Source: CAZDDB01 sp963843285 (GTDB lineage Bacteria; Acidobacteriota; HRBIN11; JAKEFK01). Taken from it: a DNA stretch of 64,000 bases. The stretch spans positions 183,610 to 247,609 of the forward strand of contig CAWJJO010000018.1 in NCBI GenBank assembly GCA_963843285.1, in the 5' to 3' direction. The position numbers and the translations under genes are program-made. Shown here one piece after another: positions 50,356-57,658 of the stretch. The notes below the pieces were generated by a model, which worked only from the letters and a program-made list of their open reading frames with translations, ran no database searches and was not told the origin of the DNA. Position 1 is the first letter of the stretch; each line of letters starts with the position of its first letter.

Positions 50356-50925
50356 ATGCGGGAGTATCCTGTCTATCGCTTTTTAGGGCTGGAATCTTAT
50401 ACCGCGCAGGATGCTGCCGTTGTCAATCATCTGATTCAATCACTGGCAGGATCTGATACGTTTCCCAGAATCCTGAAATCAGCCGGCGAAACATTGCTTT
50501 CCTATGACATCTATTCCGCCGTAGATGTGGAAATCAGTTTACTTGTAAAGCCCGCAGGAGATGCCGGCAAACCTCAATTTTTTCGATTCAATCAGTCGCC
50601 GATCACACTTGGAAGAATTCAAGAAAATCAGGTTTGTCTAAAATCGCCTCTTGTATCCAAGAAACATGCAGAGATCTTTCTTCAGGGCACAGATTTCTGG
50701 CTCAGGGATTTGAGAAGCAACAACGGTACTTATCTGAATCAGGTGAAATTAGAGCCGGACTCAGAAGTCCTGCTCAAGAACGATGATGTAATCAAGGTCG
50801 AACCGTTTGAAATTGTGGTTGGGCTTTCCGCTGAAACGGCAAAACGGCCGTTGCAGATCAAAAACGCGGGAAGCAGGGAATGTACGGGATGTAAATGCAA
50901 AAGGTCAGATCCAAATCTATTTTGA
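50356..50925 (+). CDS. FHA-domain protein, possibly the 5' part of a frameshifted FHA-SctQ gene
   Basis: The 189-residue frame has about 70 residues of unknown type and then an FHA domain (about 75-155). The FHA marks are SPITLGRIQENQVCLKSPLV, SKKHAEIF and DLRSNNGTYLNQVKL, with Arg, Ser, Lys-His and Asn at the phosphopeptide-binding positions. The tail after residue 165 (GSRECTGCKCKRSDPNLF) is Cys-rich and unlike the rest. It overlaps the SctQ frame, shifted by one base, for 119 bases. A single base change near 50878-50886 would join both into one protein. FHA domains occur in SctD of injectisomes, but no membrane segment is present here. Confidence 0.65.
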   Translation: MREYPVYRFLGLESYTAQDAAVVNHLIQSLAGSDTFPRILKSAGETLLSYDIYSAVDVEISLLVKPAGDAGKPQFFRFNQSPITLGRIQENQVCLKSPLVSKKHAEIFLQGTDFWLRDLRSNNGTYLNQVKLEPDSEVLLKNDDVIKVEPFEIVVGLSAETAKRPLQIKNAGSRECTGCKCKRSDPNLF

Positions 50926-51844
50926 GATCCAACCCGCGCAGGTTTCCGCCGCCGTTCTTCTGGATCAGACGGCAGCAAAGTGGATGGTCCAAAGGATTAC
51001 AACGGGACAGCAGGAACGGACGGGGTGGACCGATATCGAAACCGGCCTAATGGAGTTTCTGGCATGCAGAATTCTCGCCGGAGTCAATCCTTTTCTGCAG
51101 GGTTCACGGCTGCTCTTTCAATCAGTCGAAACGGAACCTTCCGTGTTTGCAGAATGGCAGGCGAAGCAACAGCGGCTGGTTTGTCTACCCATGACTGCGG
51201 AAGCGGAAATCGGGACCCTGTGCGCATTTGTCTACTTACCCGATTCCAGCGTGAATCCGATTCCGCCTTCCAATGAGGTGCGAAGTTTTCTCGCTCGGGC
51301 TCCATGGGTCAAAAACCGAAGCTATTTGTTCTGGATCGAACTGGGTGTCTCACTTCTTCAGGCCGATCAAATATCGCTGCTGGAAGAAGGAGATATCCTC
51401 TTGCTGGATCGCGCCGAGATCCTGTTTGAACGCGGGAGACCAAGAGGCAAAGTCGCGTTGCGCAGCAAACAATTGCGGCGGGGCGCGATTCGTGGTTCAC
51501 TGGATTACAGTGTCAACGGAAGTTCTTCGATTACAGTGGAATCGATGAATCTGGAGGGGTTAAAACGCATGACTGAAACGAACAAGAAGCTGAACCCTCA
51601 AGGGGAATCGTCCGATGGGCTGGTTGGCGGTCTTGAGATTCCGGTGACGGTGGAACTCGCAAGGCTCAGCTTCACTCTTGACGAAGTGTCCTCCTTGAAA
51701 GAAGGTCAAATTATTGAGTTGGAAAAAGGGCAACCGGAGCTGGTAGATCTTTCTGTCGATGGCAAGATCGTCGCCAATGGCAAACTGGTCGATGTGGAAG
51801 GAAAACTGGGTGTCCGCTTGCTGAAAGTTCTAAAGGGAAAATAG
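50807..51844 (+). CDS. sctQ: SctQ (FliN/YscQ), C-ring/sorting-platform protein; start unclear
   Basis: The frame holds two SpoA-type regions. One is at about 175-235 (ELGVSLLQADQISLLEEGDI). The last is at about 275-345 (LEIPVTVELARLSFTLDEVS, then GKLVDVEGKLGVRLLKV). SctQ forms the cytosolic sorting platform with SctK and SctL. No ATG or GTG precedes the first family-like residues (GQIQIYFEIQPAQVSAAVLL). The only upstream start is a TTG at 50807 inside the FHA gene, so the true start may be the FHA frame joined by a frameshift. Homologous content probably begins near 50890. Confidence 0.85.
   Translation: MKLWLGFPLKRQNGRCRSKTREAGNVRDVNAKGQIQIYFEIQPAQVSAAVLLDQTAAKWMVQRITTGQQERTGWTDIETGLMEFLACRILAGVNPFLQGSRLLFQSVETEPSVFAEWQAKQQRLVCLPMTAEAEIGTLCAFVYLPDSSVNPIPPSNEVRSFLARAPWVKNRSYLFWIELGVSLLQADQISLLEEGDILLLDRAEILFERGRPRGKVALRSKQLRRGAIRGSLDYSVNGSSSITVESMNLEGLKRMTETNKKLNPQGESSDGLVGGLEIPVTVELARLSFTLDEVSSLKEGQIIELEKGQPELVDLSVDGKIVANGKLVDVEGKLGVRLLKVLKGK
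51569..51844 (+). CDS. Possible internal start giving a short SctQ C-terminal product
   Basis: An in-frame ATG at 51569 (MTETNKKLNPQGESS) is preceded by GGAGGGG at 51553-51559, a well-spaced ribosome-binding site. It would yield a 91-residue protein consisting of the last SpoA domain. In YscQ, SsaQ and other SctQ proteins the short C-terminal form is made by exactly this kind of internal initiation and is needed for the platform. Here it is inferred from sequence only. Confidence 0.55.
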   Translation: MTETNKKLNPQGESSDGLVGGLEIPVTVELARLSFTLDEVSSLKEGQIIELEKGQPELVDLSVDGKIVANGKLVDVEGKLGVRLLKVLKGK

Positions 51845-51848
51845 TTCG

Positions 51849-52256
51849 ATGAACGTTTTTCTTCTTGCCCAGCAAACTTCAATGCCGGAAGACATGAACT
51901 TTGGAGCGCTCGCGTTCCGGATGTTCCTTTATCTAGGGCTGGTCATAGTTCTGATCTATTTTGTTTTGCCGCGTATTCTGAGGTTTTTTGTTCATCTACC
52001 TGCGCGAAATCACCGGCCTGTACGCATTTTGGAGCGCGTTCCGGTGGATCAAAAGCGGAGTCTATTGGTGGTTGAAGTTCAGGACAAAGTATATCTGTTT
52101 GGTTCTGCAGAAGGACAGATTAATGTGTTGATGGAATTGGACCGCGAGAAGATGAATCCGCAAGACGCTACCGTGAAAAAAAGCAAGGGGTTTGACGAGA
52201 TATTACAGAAGGCGTTCTTGAAATCGAAATCGCCTGGAGTTCCCGACAAGGCATAA
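51849..52256 (+). CDS. fliO: FliO-like export-gate assembly protein
   Basis: The 135-residue protein has one membrane helix (about 24-45, FRMFLYLGLVIVLIYFVL). A small cytosolic domain follows with VRILERVPVDQKRSLLVVEV and DKVYLFGSAEGQINVLMELD. This is the FliO pattern: a beta-rich segment ending in L-x-G-x-x-x-G-x-I-x-x-L. FliO helps fold FliP in flagellar systems and is normally absent from injectisomes. Its presence just upstream of sctR is the clearest flagellar trait of this locus. It starts 4 bases after the sctQ stop. Confidence 0.85.
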   Translation: MNVFLLAQQTSMPEDMNFGALAFRMFLYLGLVIVLIYFVLPRILRFFVHLPARNHRPVRILERVPVDQKRSLLVVEVQDKVYLFGSAEGQINVLMELDREKMNPQDATVKKSKGFDEILQKAFLKSKSPGVPDKA

Positions 52257-52257
52257 T

Positions 52258-53010
52258 ATGAAACGGGTTCTTATCCTCTTCTTCTTCTTGATCGTTATGT
52301 TCTGTGTGTCGCCTGTCCATGCCCAGGGCGCGGGGACAGATAATCCGGATCAGCCACTGGTTTTGATGTTTGTTCTTGCCGGGCTGTCGCTGGCTCCATT
52401 CGTTCTGATCATGATCACATCATTCGTGAAGATTTCCGTTGTGCTGTCGATCCTGCGAAGCGCGATCGGCACTCAACAGATTCCTCCAACTCAAGTGATT
52501 ACCGGACTTTCTTTCATTTTGACGATTTACATCATGGCTCCGGTTGGAATCGAGGTCAAGAATCAGACGGCGGATCTGATCGAACAGAGGACGGGACGGG
52601 CACTCCTTTCTTCGGCCAATGCTGAAGTCATTCTGGAAGCAGGGAAACGCGCAGTCGAACCCGTCCGGAACTTTCTGATCAAACATGCGCACCGGGAAGA
52701 CCGCGCGTTGTTTCTTGATCTTGCACGAAAGCAACGAAAACCGGAAGATCGCGCAGGTCTGACCGATCGGGATCTCATTGTGCTGGTGCCAAGTTTTGTA
52801 ATCAGCGAGCTCAAAGAAGCGTTTGAAATCGGATTCATTCTTTTTGTCCCTTTTATCATTATCGACATGGTTGTATCCAACATACTTCTGGCGATGGGGA
52901 TGTTTATGCTTTCGCCCGTCACGATTTCGCTGCCGTTTAAACTGTTGCTGTTTATCCTGGTGGATGGCTGGTATCTGCTCGCGCGCGGCCTCGTGATCGG
53001 CTATTTGTAG
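52258..53010 (+). CDS. sctR: SctR (FliP), export-gate core protein
   Basis: The 250-residue protein opens with a cleavable-looking signal peptide (MKRVLILFFFLIVMFCVSPVHAQ), a feature of flagellar FliP rather than of most SctR. The conserved core follows: LMITSFVKISVVLSILRSAI in approximate form (ITSFVKISVVLSILRSAIG), then QQIPPTQVITGLSFIL, and SFVISELKEAFEIGFILFVP. GMFMLSPVTISLPFKLLLF follows near the end. It builds the pentameric gate with SctS and SctT. A 105-base gap with a palindromic repeat separates it from sctS. Confidence 0.95.
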   Translation: MKRVLILFFFLIVMFCVSPVHAQGAGTDNPDQPLVLMFVLAGLSLAPFVLIMITSFVKISVVLSILRSAIGTQQIPPTQVITGLSFILTIYIMAPVGIEVKNQTADLIEQRTGRALLSSANAEVILEAGKRAVEPVRNFLIKHAHREDRALFLDLARKQRKPEDRAGLTDRDLIVLVPSFVISELKEAFEIGFILFVPFIIIDMVVSNILLAMGMFMLSPVTISLPFKLLLFILVDGWYLLARGLVIGYL

Positions 53011-53017
53011 CGTTTTG

Positions 53018-53092
53018 ATTTTGGAGCAGCGGGCCTCCGTGCCCGCCGGGAAGTTTAGACGTGATCGCGGGCAGGGACGCCCGCCTTCTCCA
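53018..53092. repeat. GC-rich inverted repeat inserted between sctR and sctS
   Basis: ATTTTGGAGC...GCGGGCCTCCGTGCCCGC...GCGGGCAGGGACGCCCGC...TCTCCA matches the element at 21815 in order and spacing, including the outer TTTTGGAG-type arm. It breaks an otherwise tightly packed operon, where the other gaps are below 10 bases, so it is probably a late insertion. It may add a hairpin that lowers expression of the downstream genes. Confidence 0.75.
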
Positions 53093-53115
53093 GATTCGAT
53101 TTTTGGAGGTCGGAA

Positions 53116-53382
53116 ATGGAACAGTTTTATATTCGCATCACAAATGAAGCGCTGCTTTTGATTCTCATTCTTTCCGCGCCCCCGCTGCTGATCAGTCTCG
53201 TTGTAGGCCTGATGATCAGTTTGTTTCAAGCGACCACGCAAATTCAGGAACAGACGCTCACGTTCGTTCCGAAGATTACAGCCGTCTTCCTGACACTTGC
53301 GCTTACAGGTTACTGGATGATGGCCCAGATGGTCCGTTTTACTCAGAATCTGTTTCTCAGTTTCCCGCAATATGTAAAGTGA
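53116..53382 (+). CDS. sctS: SctS (FliQ), export-gate protein
   Basis: The 88-residue protein has two hydrophobic helices with the family text NEALLLILILSAPPLLISLV and GLMISLFQATTQIQEQTLTFVPK, a near-perfect FliQ/SctS signature. GGAGGT lies upstream of the ATG. The stop at 53382 is one base before the sctT start. SctS wraps around the SctR-SctT core of the gate. Confidence 0.96.
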   Translation: MEQFYIRITNEALLLILILSAPPLLISLVVGLMISLFQATTQIQEQTLTFVPKITAVFLTLALTGYWMMAQMVRFTQNLFLSFPQYVK

Positions 53383-53383
53383 A

Positions 53384-54205
53384 ATGGAAATCTGGGCAAA
53401 AGTCTTCGGTTATCAGGGGAACATCAATTCTGATCTTACGATTGCGCTTCTGATTCTTGCGCGACTGCTGGGGATCTTGACGCTAATTCCATTTCTTGGG
53501 GGCAAGCTTGTTCCAAATCAAGTGAAAGTTGCCACAGCGGTTTCGCTTTCACTGTTGCTTTTCCCATTCGTTCGGAGTGGTATCGGTTCACAACTTCCGG
53601 ATCTCGGTCCCATTTTTGGAGTGTTTGTCCTGAAGGAAGTCTTCGTTGGTGTCACGATTGGATTCGTGGCTTCTTTGCCGTTTCAAGCGATGGAAACGGC
53701 AGGTCAGTTCCTGGATGCGGCGCGAGGCGCTTCGATTGCCAGTGTGCTGGTTCCGCAGCTCGAGGAATCTGGTCCCATTTTCGCGCAATTAAAAGTCCAA
53801 CTTGCGATCGTATTGTTTCTCGTGATGAACGGTCACCATTTCTTTCTGCGAGGTATGTTTCAGAGTTTTTCTGTTTTGCCGGTGGACACGTTTCCTTCAC
53901 TCGGTGGAAACCTGACTTCGTTTGTTGATTTCATGATTCGCGCCACCGCGAACGTTCTTATGGCCGGGATGCAGATTGTAATCCCCGCTTTGATCGCGAT
54001 TTTCATGGTGGACGTTGTGCTTGGGATTGCAAACCGGGCGGCTCCTCAGCTCAATGTGTACTTTCTGGGAATGCCGATCAAAGGATATGTTGGGATTGTG
54101 ATGGCCGTCCTGGCACTTGGTTATTTCACTGCAATTGCAGGCAGGATGTTTCAGCAAATGCTGAAAGATATGAACTACTTGATGTATTTGATGGGAAGGA
54201 CCTGA
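53384..54205 (+). CDS. sctT: SctT (FliR), export-gate protein
   Basis: The 273-residue membrane protein has about six to eight hydrophobic segments. Family features are LLILARLLGILTLIPFLGGKLVPNQVKVA, shortened here to LARLLGILTLIPFLGG, then VLKEVFVGVTIGFVASLPFQ and FLDAARGASIASVLVP. VDVVLGIANRAAPQLNVYFL follows and is strongly conserved. It ends one base into the sctU start (ATGA-type overlap). Confidence 0.95.
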   Translation: MEIWAKVFGYQGNINSDLTIALLILARLLGILTLIPFLGGKLVPNQVKVATAVSLSLLLFPFVRSGIGSQLPDLGPIFGVFVLKEVFVGVTIGFVASLPFQAMETAGQFLDAARGASIASVLVPQLEESGPIFAQLKVQLAIVLFLVMNGHHFFLRGMFQSFSVLPVDTFPSLGGNLTSFVDFMIRATANVLMAGMQIVIPALIAIFMVDVVLGIANRAAPQLNVYFLGMPIKGYVGIVMAVLALGYFTAIAGRMFQQMLKDMNYLMYLMGRT

Positions 54206-55263
54206 TGGCTGGGGAAAAGACAGAACAGCCGACTCCCAAAAAGCTGCGGGATGCCCGCAAGAAGGGACAGATCATGCACAGCAAGGATCTGTCCTCGGCG
54301 CTTGTGTTTATTATTGCCGTAATCGTGCTTTTGAAAGCCGGGGCCTCCATGAGCACGGGTCTGCAGGATTTCATGACCATGTCTTTTCAGCTTGCAGTAA
54401 GCCATCTGTGGGGAGGAGAGGTGATCGAGCGCCTGCGATCAGAGACCTTGAAGACCCTGGTAACGGTGCTCGCACCCTTTCTCGGGAGTGTTTTTCTGGG
54501 AGCATTACTGGTCGGATTTCTCCAATCCGGAAGTATTTTTACGATGGAAACTTTGATGCCGAAGTTAGACAAGTTGAACCCGCTCGAAGGATTCAAACGG
54601 ATGTTTTCCCTGAAAGGGATCGTCCAGCTGCTAAAATCTACCGCGGTTTTAACATTCGTATTTATTCTTGCCTACCAGGTAATTAAAGCTTCGATTCGCC
54701 CGATTCTTCTGTCGCAGGGAGCGAGTTTGTTTCAGGCATACGATTTCGCCCAGGGACTGATCTCGACTCTGTTGCTGCGTGCCGCCATGGTGATGGCTGT
54801 GGTAGGCGCGGCGGATTTCATGTATCAGAGATGGCAATTTAACAAAGACATGATGATGAGCAAAGAAGAAGTAAAGAACGAATACAAGGAGCAGGAAGGG
54901 GACCCGCATTACAAAGCCAAGCGAAAGCGGATGCACCAGGAGATCGCAATGGGGAGTATGTTGAAGAACGCAAGAAAGGCGGATGTGGTGGTTACCAATC
55001 CGACCCGTTACGCCGTGGCGATCAAATACGACAAGAAGGCTCGGGGCGCGCCGGTTGTAGTCGCCAAGGGAGAGCGCGTGATGGCGGAAAAGATTCGGGA
55101 AATTGCGAAAGAAGAAGGAATTCCCATCATGCGAAATGTCTCTCTGGCGCAGGCTTTGATGAAGGTGGAAGTGGAAGACATCATTCCGGAAGATCTGTAT
55201 GAAGCGGTGGCTGAAGTGTTAAACTGGGTTTATCGTATGCGGCGGGAAGGACAGAGCGGATAA
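54205..55263 (+). CDS. sctU: SctU (FlhB), substrate-specificity switch, with NPTR at the cleavage site
   Basis: The 352-residue protein has four membrane helices in residues 30-220 and a cytosolic domain. It starts GEKTEQPTPKKLRDARKKGQ, the family hallmark. The autocleavage loop reads N265-P-T-R268 in VVVTNPTRYAVAIKY, whereas FlhB and SctU almost always have NPTH. The codon CGT differs by one base from the His codon CAT. Asn and Pro, which undergo the cleavage chemistry, are kept. The domain otherwise looks normal up to PEDLYEAVAEVLNWVYRM. Cleavage or switching speed may be altered. Confidence 0.95.
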   Translation: MAGEKTEQPTPKKLRDARKKGQIMHSKDLSSALVFIIAVIVLLKAGASMSTGLQDFMTMSFQLAVSHLWGGEVIERLRSETLKTLVTVLAPFLGSVFLGALLVGFLQSGSIFTMETLMPKLDKLNPLEGFKRMFSLKGIVQLLKSTAVLTFVFILAYQVIKASIRPILLSQGASLFQAYDFAQGLISTLLLRAAMVMAVVGAADFMYQRWQFNKDMMMSKEEVKNEYKEQEGDPHYKAKRKRMHQEIAMGSMLKNARKADVVVTNPTRYAVAIKYDKKARGAPVVVAKGERVMAEKIREIAKEEGIPIMRNVSLAQALMKVEVEDIIPEDLYEAVAEVLNWVYRMRREGQSG

Positions 55264-55266
55264 AAC

Positions 55267-57444
55267 ATGGCGGAAGCAAACGCAATCAGGCAGCATGTAG
55301 ACGGTCTAAAAGAAACCCTCAGGAGTCAGGGAGTCGGCGGGCTCATCGGCAAATACAGCGATATCCTTCTGGTTGCCGTCATCATGTCCATCATCGGCAT
55401 GATGATCGTTCCTTTGCCGACGTTCCTTCTTGATCTGTTACTGACGATTAACATTTCCTTTGCTGTGATTCTTCTGTTGATCTCACTCTACATATCCGAG
55501 CCCATCAAGATTGCCAGTTTCCCTACGATTCTATTAGTAACCACTTTATTTCGTCTGGCGCTCGAGATTTCCAGCACGCGCCTGATTCTGCTTCACGGAT
55601 ACGCAGGGGAAGTGATTGAAGCGTTTGGCCGTTTTGTGGTGGCCGGCAATTTTGTTGTGGGCGCTGTCATTTTTCTGATTCTGACCCTGGTCCAGTTCAT
55701 CGTAGTTGCAAAAGGATCGGAACGCGTGGCGGAGGTATCCGCGCGTTTCACGCTCGATGCAATGCCCGGAAAGCAAATGGCAATTGACGCCGATTTGCGG
55801 GCAGGCTCAATTGATATGAACGAAGCGAAGACCCGCAGAAGAGGTCTGGAGCGGGAATCGCAGTTCTTTGGCTCGATGGACGGAGCCATGAAATTTGTGA
55901 AAGGTGATGCGATCGCAGGCATCATCATCATTCTGATCAATATCGTTGCCGGTTTGATCATCGGCGTTGCCATGAAGGGCATGGACGTGCTCCATGCAGT
56001 CCAGAAATACACCATCCTGACGATTGGGGAAGGCCTGGTGGCGCAAATTCCGGCACTGTTGATTACCGTAACCTCCGGAATGGTTGTAACGCGTGTGGCG
56101 TCGGAAGAGGCCAATTCTAATCTGGGAATGGATATCGGCACGCAGGTGATGGCACAGCCAAAAGCGATCGGGATTGCTGCCGGTTTTCTTGGTTTACTCG
56201 CCTTGATTCCAGGATTGCCGCACATCCCATTTCTGATTCTTGCCGGCGCGATCGGAGGGATCGCATACGCGCTCAATCAGACAAAAACAAAACAAAGTGC
56301 CGAGGCAAAAGGCTCGTTGTCCAGACCGGGGGCGATTACTCCGGCTAAAAAAGCGGGTGGATCTCTTGCTGCGGCTGCCGCAGCGGACGAGATGATCCTT
56401 GCGCTACCCACTCCGTGCAGTCTGGAACTTTCGTCGGCATTATCCGGTTATATGGATGGCACCGCGGGTGACGGCAAGTTTATGAACGAGTTGTTGCCCC
56501 AACTCCGGCAATCATTGTTTATGGACCTGGGAGTCCGGTTTCCTGGTGTCCGCGTGCGCACTCAGATTCCGAATTTGCAAAAGGGGCAATTCATGATCCG
56601 GATTATGGAAGTCCCATTGTTCAGTTCGGCAATTCCTCTGGACCATGTCCTGGTTGTGAATCAACCTGCACAATCGCTTGCAGCGCTGAAGATTCCTGTA
56701 GTGGAAGGACGCAATCCGGTAACCAATGCGATGGCATACTGGGTCCCCGAAGAACAGAAGGATCCTCTTGTTTCGGCGGGAATGGTCGTGTGGGATATTC
56801 CCACATATCTTGCGGTCCAGTTGTCCGCAGTTTTGCGCCGTCACGCATCTGACTTTCTTGGAATCCAGGAAGTGCAGGCACTCCTGGATGCGATGGAAAA
56901 GCAGTTTCCGTCACTGGTAAAAGAAGTTGTGCCGAAGGTAGTGAGTCTTTTTGTATTGACAGATGTTTTGAGACGTCTCGCGCAAGAAGAAATTGCCGTG
57001 CGCGATCTGCGAACGATACTTCAGGCGCTTGCCCAATGGGGCAAAGTGGAGAATGATCCGGTCATGTTGACCGAGTATGTTCGCACAGAGCTAAAGCGCT
57101 ATCTTTCGTTCAAGTATACCGGTGGAAAGAATCTACTGGTGGTCTATTTGCTCGATCCGGAGATTGAAGATATTGTAGCCGGCGCAGTTCAACAGACAGA
57201 AACGGGCAATTATCTTGCTCTGGATCCGGAATCCACACAGGAAATTCTGAAGGCTGTCCGGAAACAGATCGGCAATCTGCCTCCCAGTGCTCAAAGACCG
57301 ATCGTCCTTACAGGAATGAATATTCGCAGGTATATCAAGAAGATTGTCGAACTGGAATTTCCATCCCTGGTTGTACTCTCCTTCCAGGAGCTTGCGTCCG
57401 AAGTGCGCGTCCAGCCTGTTGCCCGCATCTCCCTACGCAAGTAG
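55267..57444 (+). CDS. sctV: SctV (FlhA), major export-gate protein
   Basis: The 725-residue protein has about eight membrane helices in the first 320 residues. It shows the FHIPEP signatures PIKIASFPTILLVTTLFRLALE, in part, and the linker FTLDAMPGKQMAIDADLRAG. The large cytosolic ring domain starts after a Lys/Ala linker (about 345-380). It forms the nonameric docking ring for chaperone-substrate complexes. DADLRAG is closer to injectisome SctV than to flagellar FlhA (DADLNAG). It is the last gene of the tight run. Confidence 0.96.
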   Translation: MAEANAIRQHVDGLKETLRSQGVGGLIGKYSDILLVAVIMSIIGMMIVPLPTFLLDLLLTINISFAVILLLISLYISEPIKIASFPTILLVTTLFRLALEISSTRLILLHGYAGEVIEAFGRFVVAGNFVVGAVIFLILTLVQFIVVAKGSERVAEVSARFTLDAMPGKQMAIDADLRAGSIDMNEAKTRRRGLERESQFFGSMDGAMKFVKGDAIAGIIIILINIVAGLIIGVAMKGMDVLHAVQKYTILTIGEGLVAQIPALLITVTSGMVVTRVASEEANSNLGMDIGTQVMAQPKAIGIAAGFLGLLALIPGLPHIPFLILAGAIGGIAYALNQTKTKQSAEAKGSLSRPGAITPAKKAGGSLAAAAAADEMILALPTPCSLELSSALSGYMDGTAGDGKFMNELLPQLRQSLFMDLGVRFPGVRVRTQIPNLQKGQFMIRIMEVPLFSSAIPLDHVLVVNQPAQSLAALKIPVVEGRNPVTNAMAYWVPEEQKDPLVSAGMVVWDIPTYLAVQLSAVLRRHASDFLGIQEVQALLDAMEKQFPSLVKEVVPKVVSLFVLTDVLRRLAQEEIAVRDLRTILQALAQWGKVENDPVMLTEYVRTELKRYLSFKYTGGKNLLVVYLLDPEIEDIVAGAVQQTETGNYLALDPESTQEILKAVRKQIGNLPPSAQRPIVLTGMNIRRYIKKIVELEFPSLVVLSFQELASEVRVQPVARISLRK

Positions 57445-57445
57445 G

Positions 57446-57597
57446 AGGATTTACCACAGAGGCACAAAGAACACAAAAGGATAGGATTTAGATGGGAAGG
57501 GAACCACAAATGAACACCGATAAAAACAGATAAAGAAGACAGTCAATTCGGATTCTCCTGCTAAACATCTGTGTTCATCTGTGTTTATCTGTGGTTT
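57446..57597. repeat. Two repeat units after sctV
   Basis: The first part, AGGATTTACCACAGAGGCACAAAG, is a half copy of the TTTCACCACAAAGGCAC family. The second is an imperfect inverted repeat: ACCACAAATGAACACCGATAAA (from 57503) against ATCTGTGTTCATCTGTGTTT with TATCTGTGGTTT (57567-57597). It fills most of the gap to the SYLF gene; the promoter of that gene must lie within or after it. Confidence 0.7.
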
Positions 57598-57658
57598 CAT
57601 CCATCCTCCCTTGCGAACAGTCAGGGAGTTGCTATATTAGTTGTTCAAGGAGAGAATA

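Noticed and set aside
52420..53370. 316-codon minus-strand open frame across sctR and sctS
   Set aside because: It is a shadow of the secretion genes. Its composition (Lys, Asn, His, Gln) follows from the complement of hydrophobic codons.
55593..56276. 227-codon minus-strand frame inside sctV
   Set aside because: It is antisense to conserved SctV membrane helices and has no support of its own.
42646..57444. Calling the locus an ordinary flagellar operon
   Set aside because: SctJ is a short lipoprotein and not FliF. Rod, hook, filament, FliM and motor genes are absent, and needle-like and rod-like genes are present.
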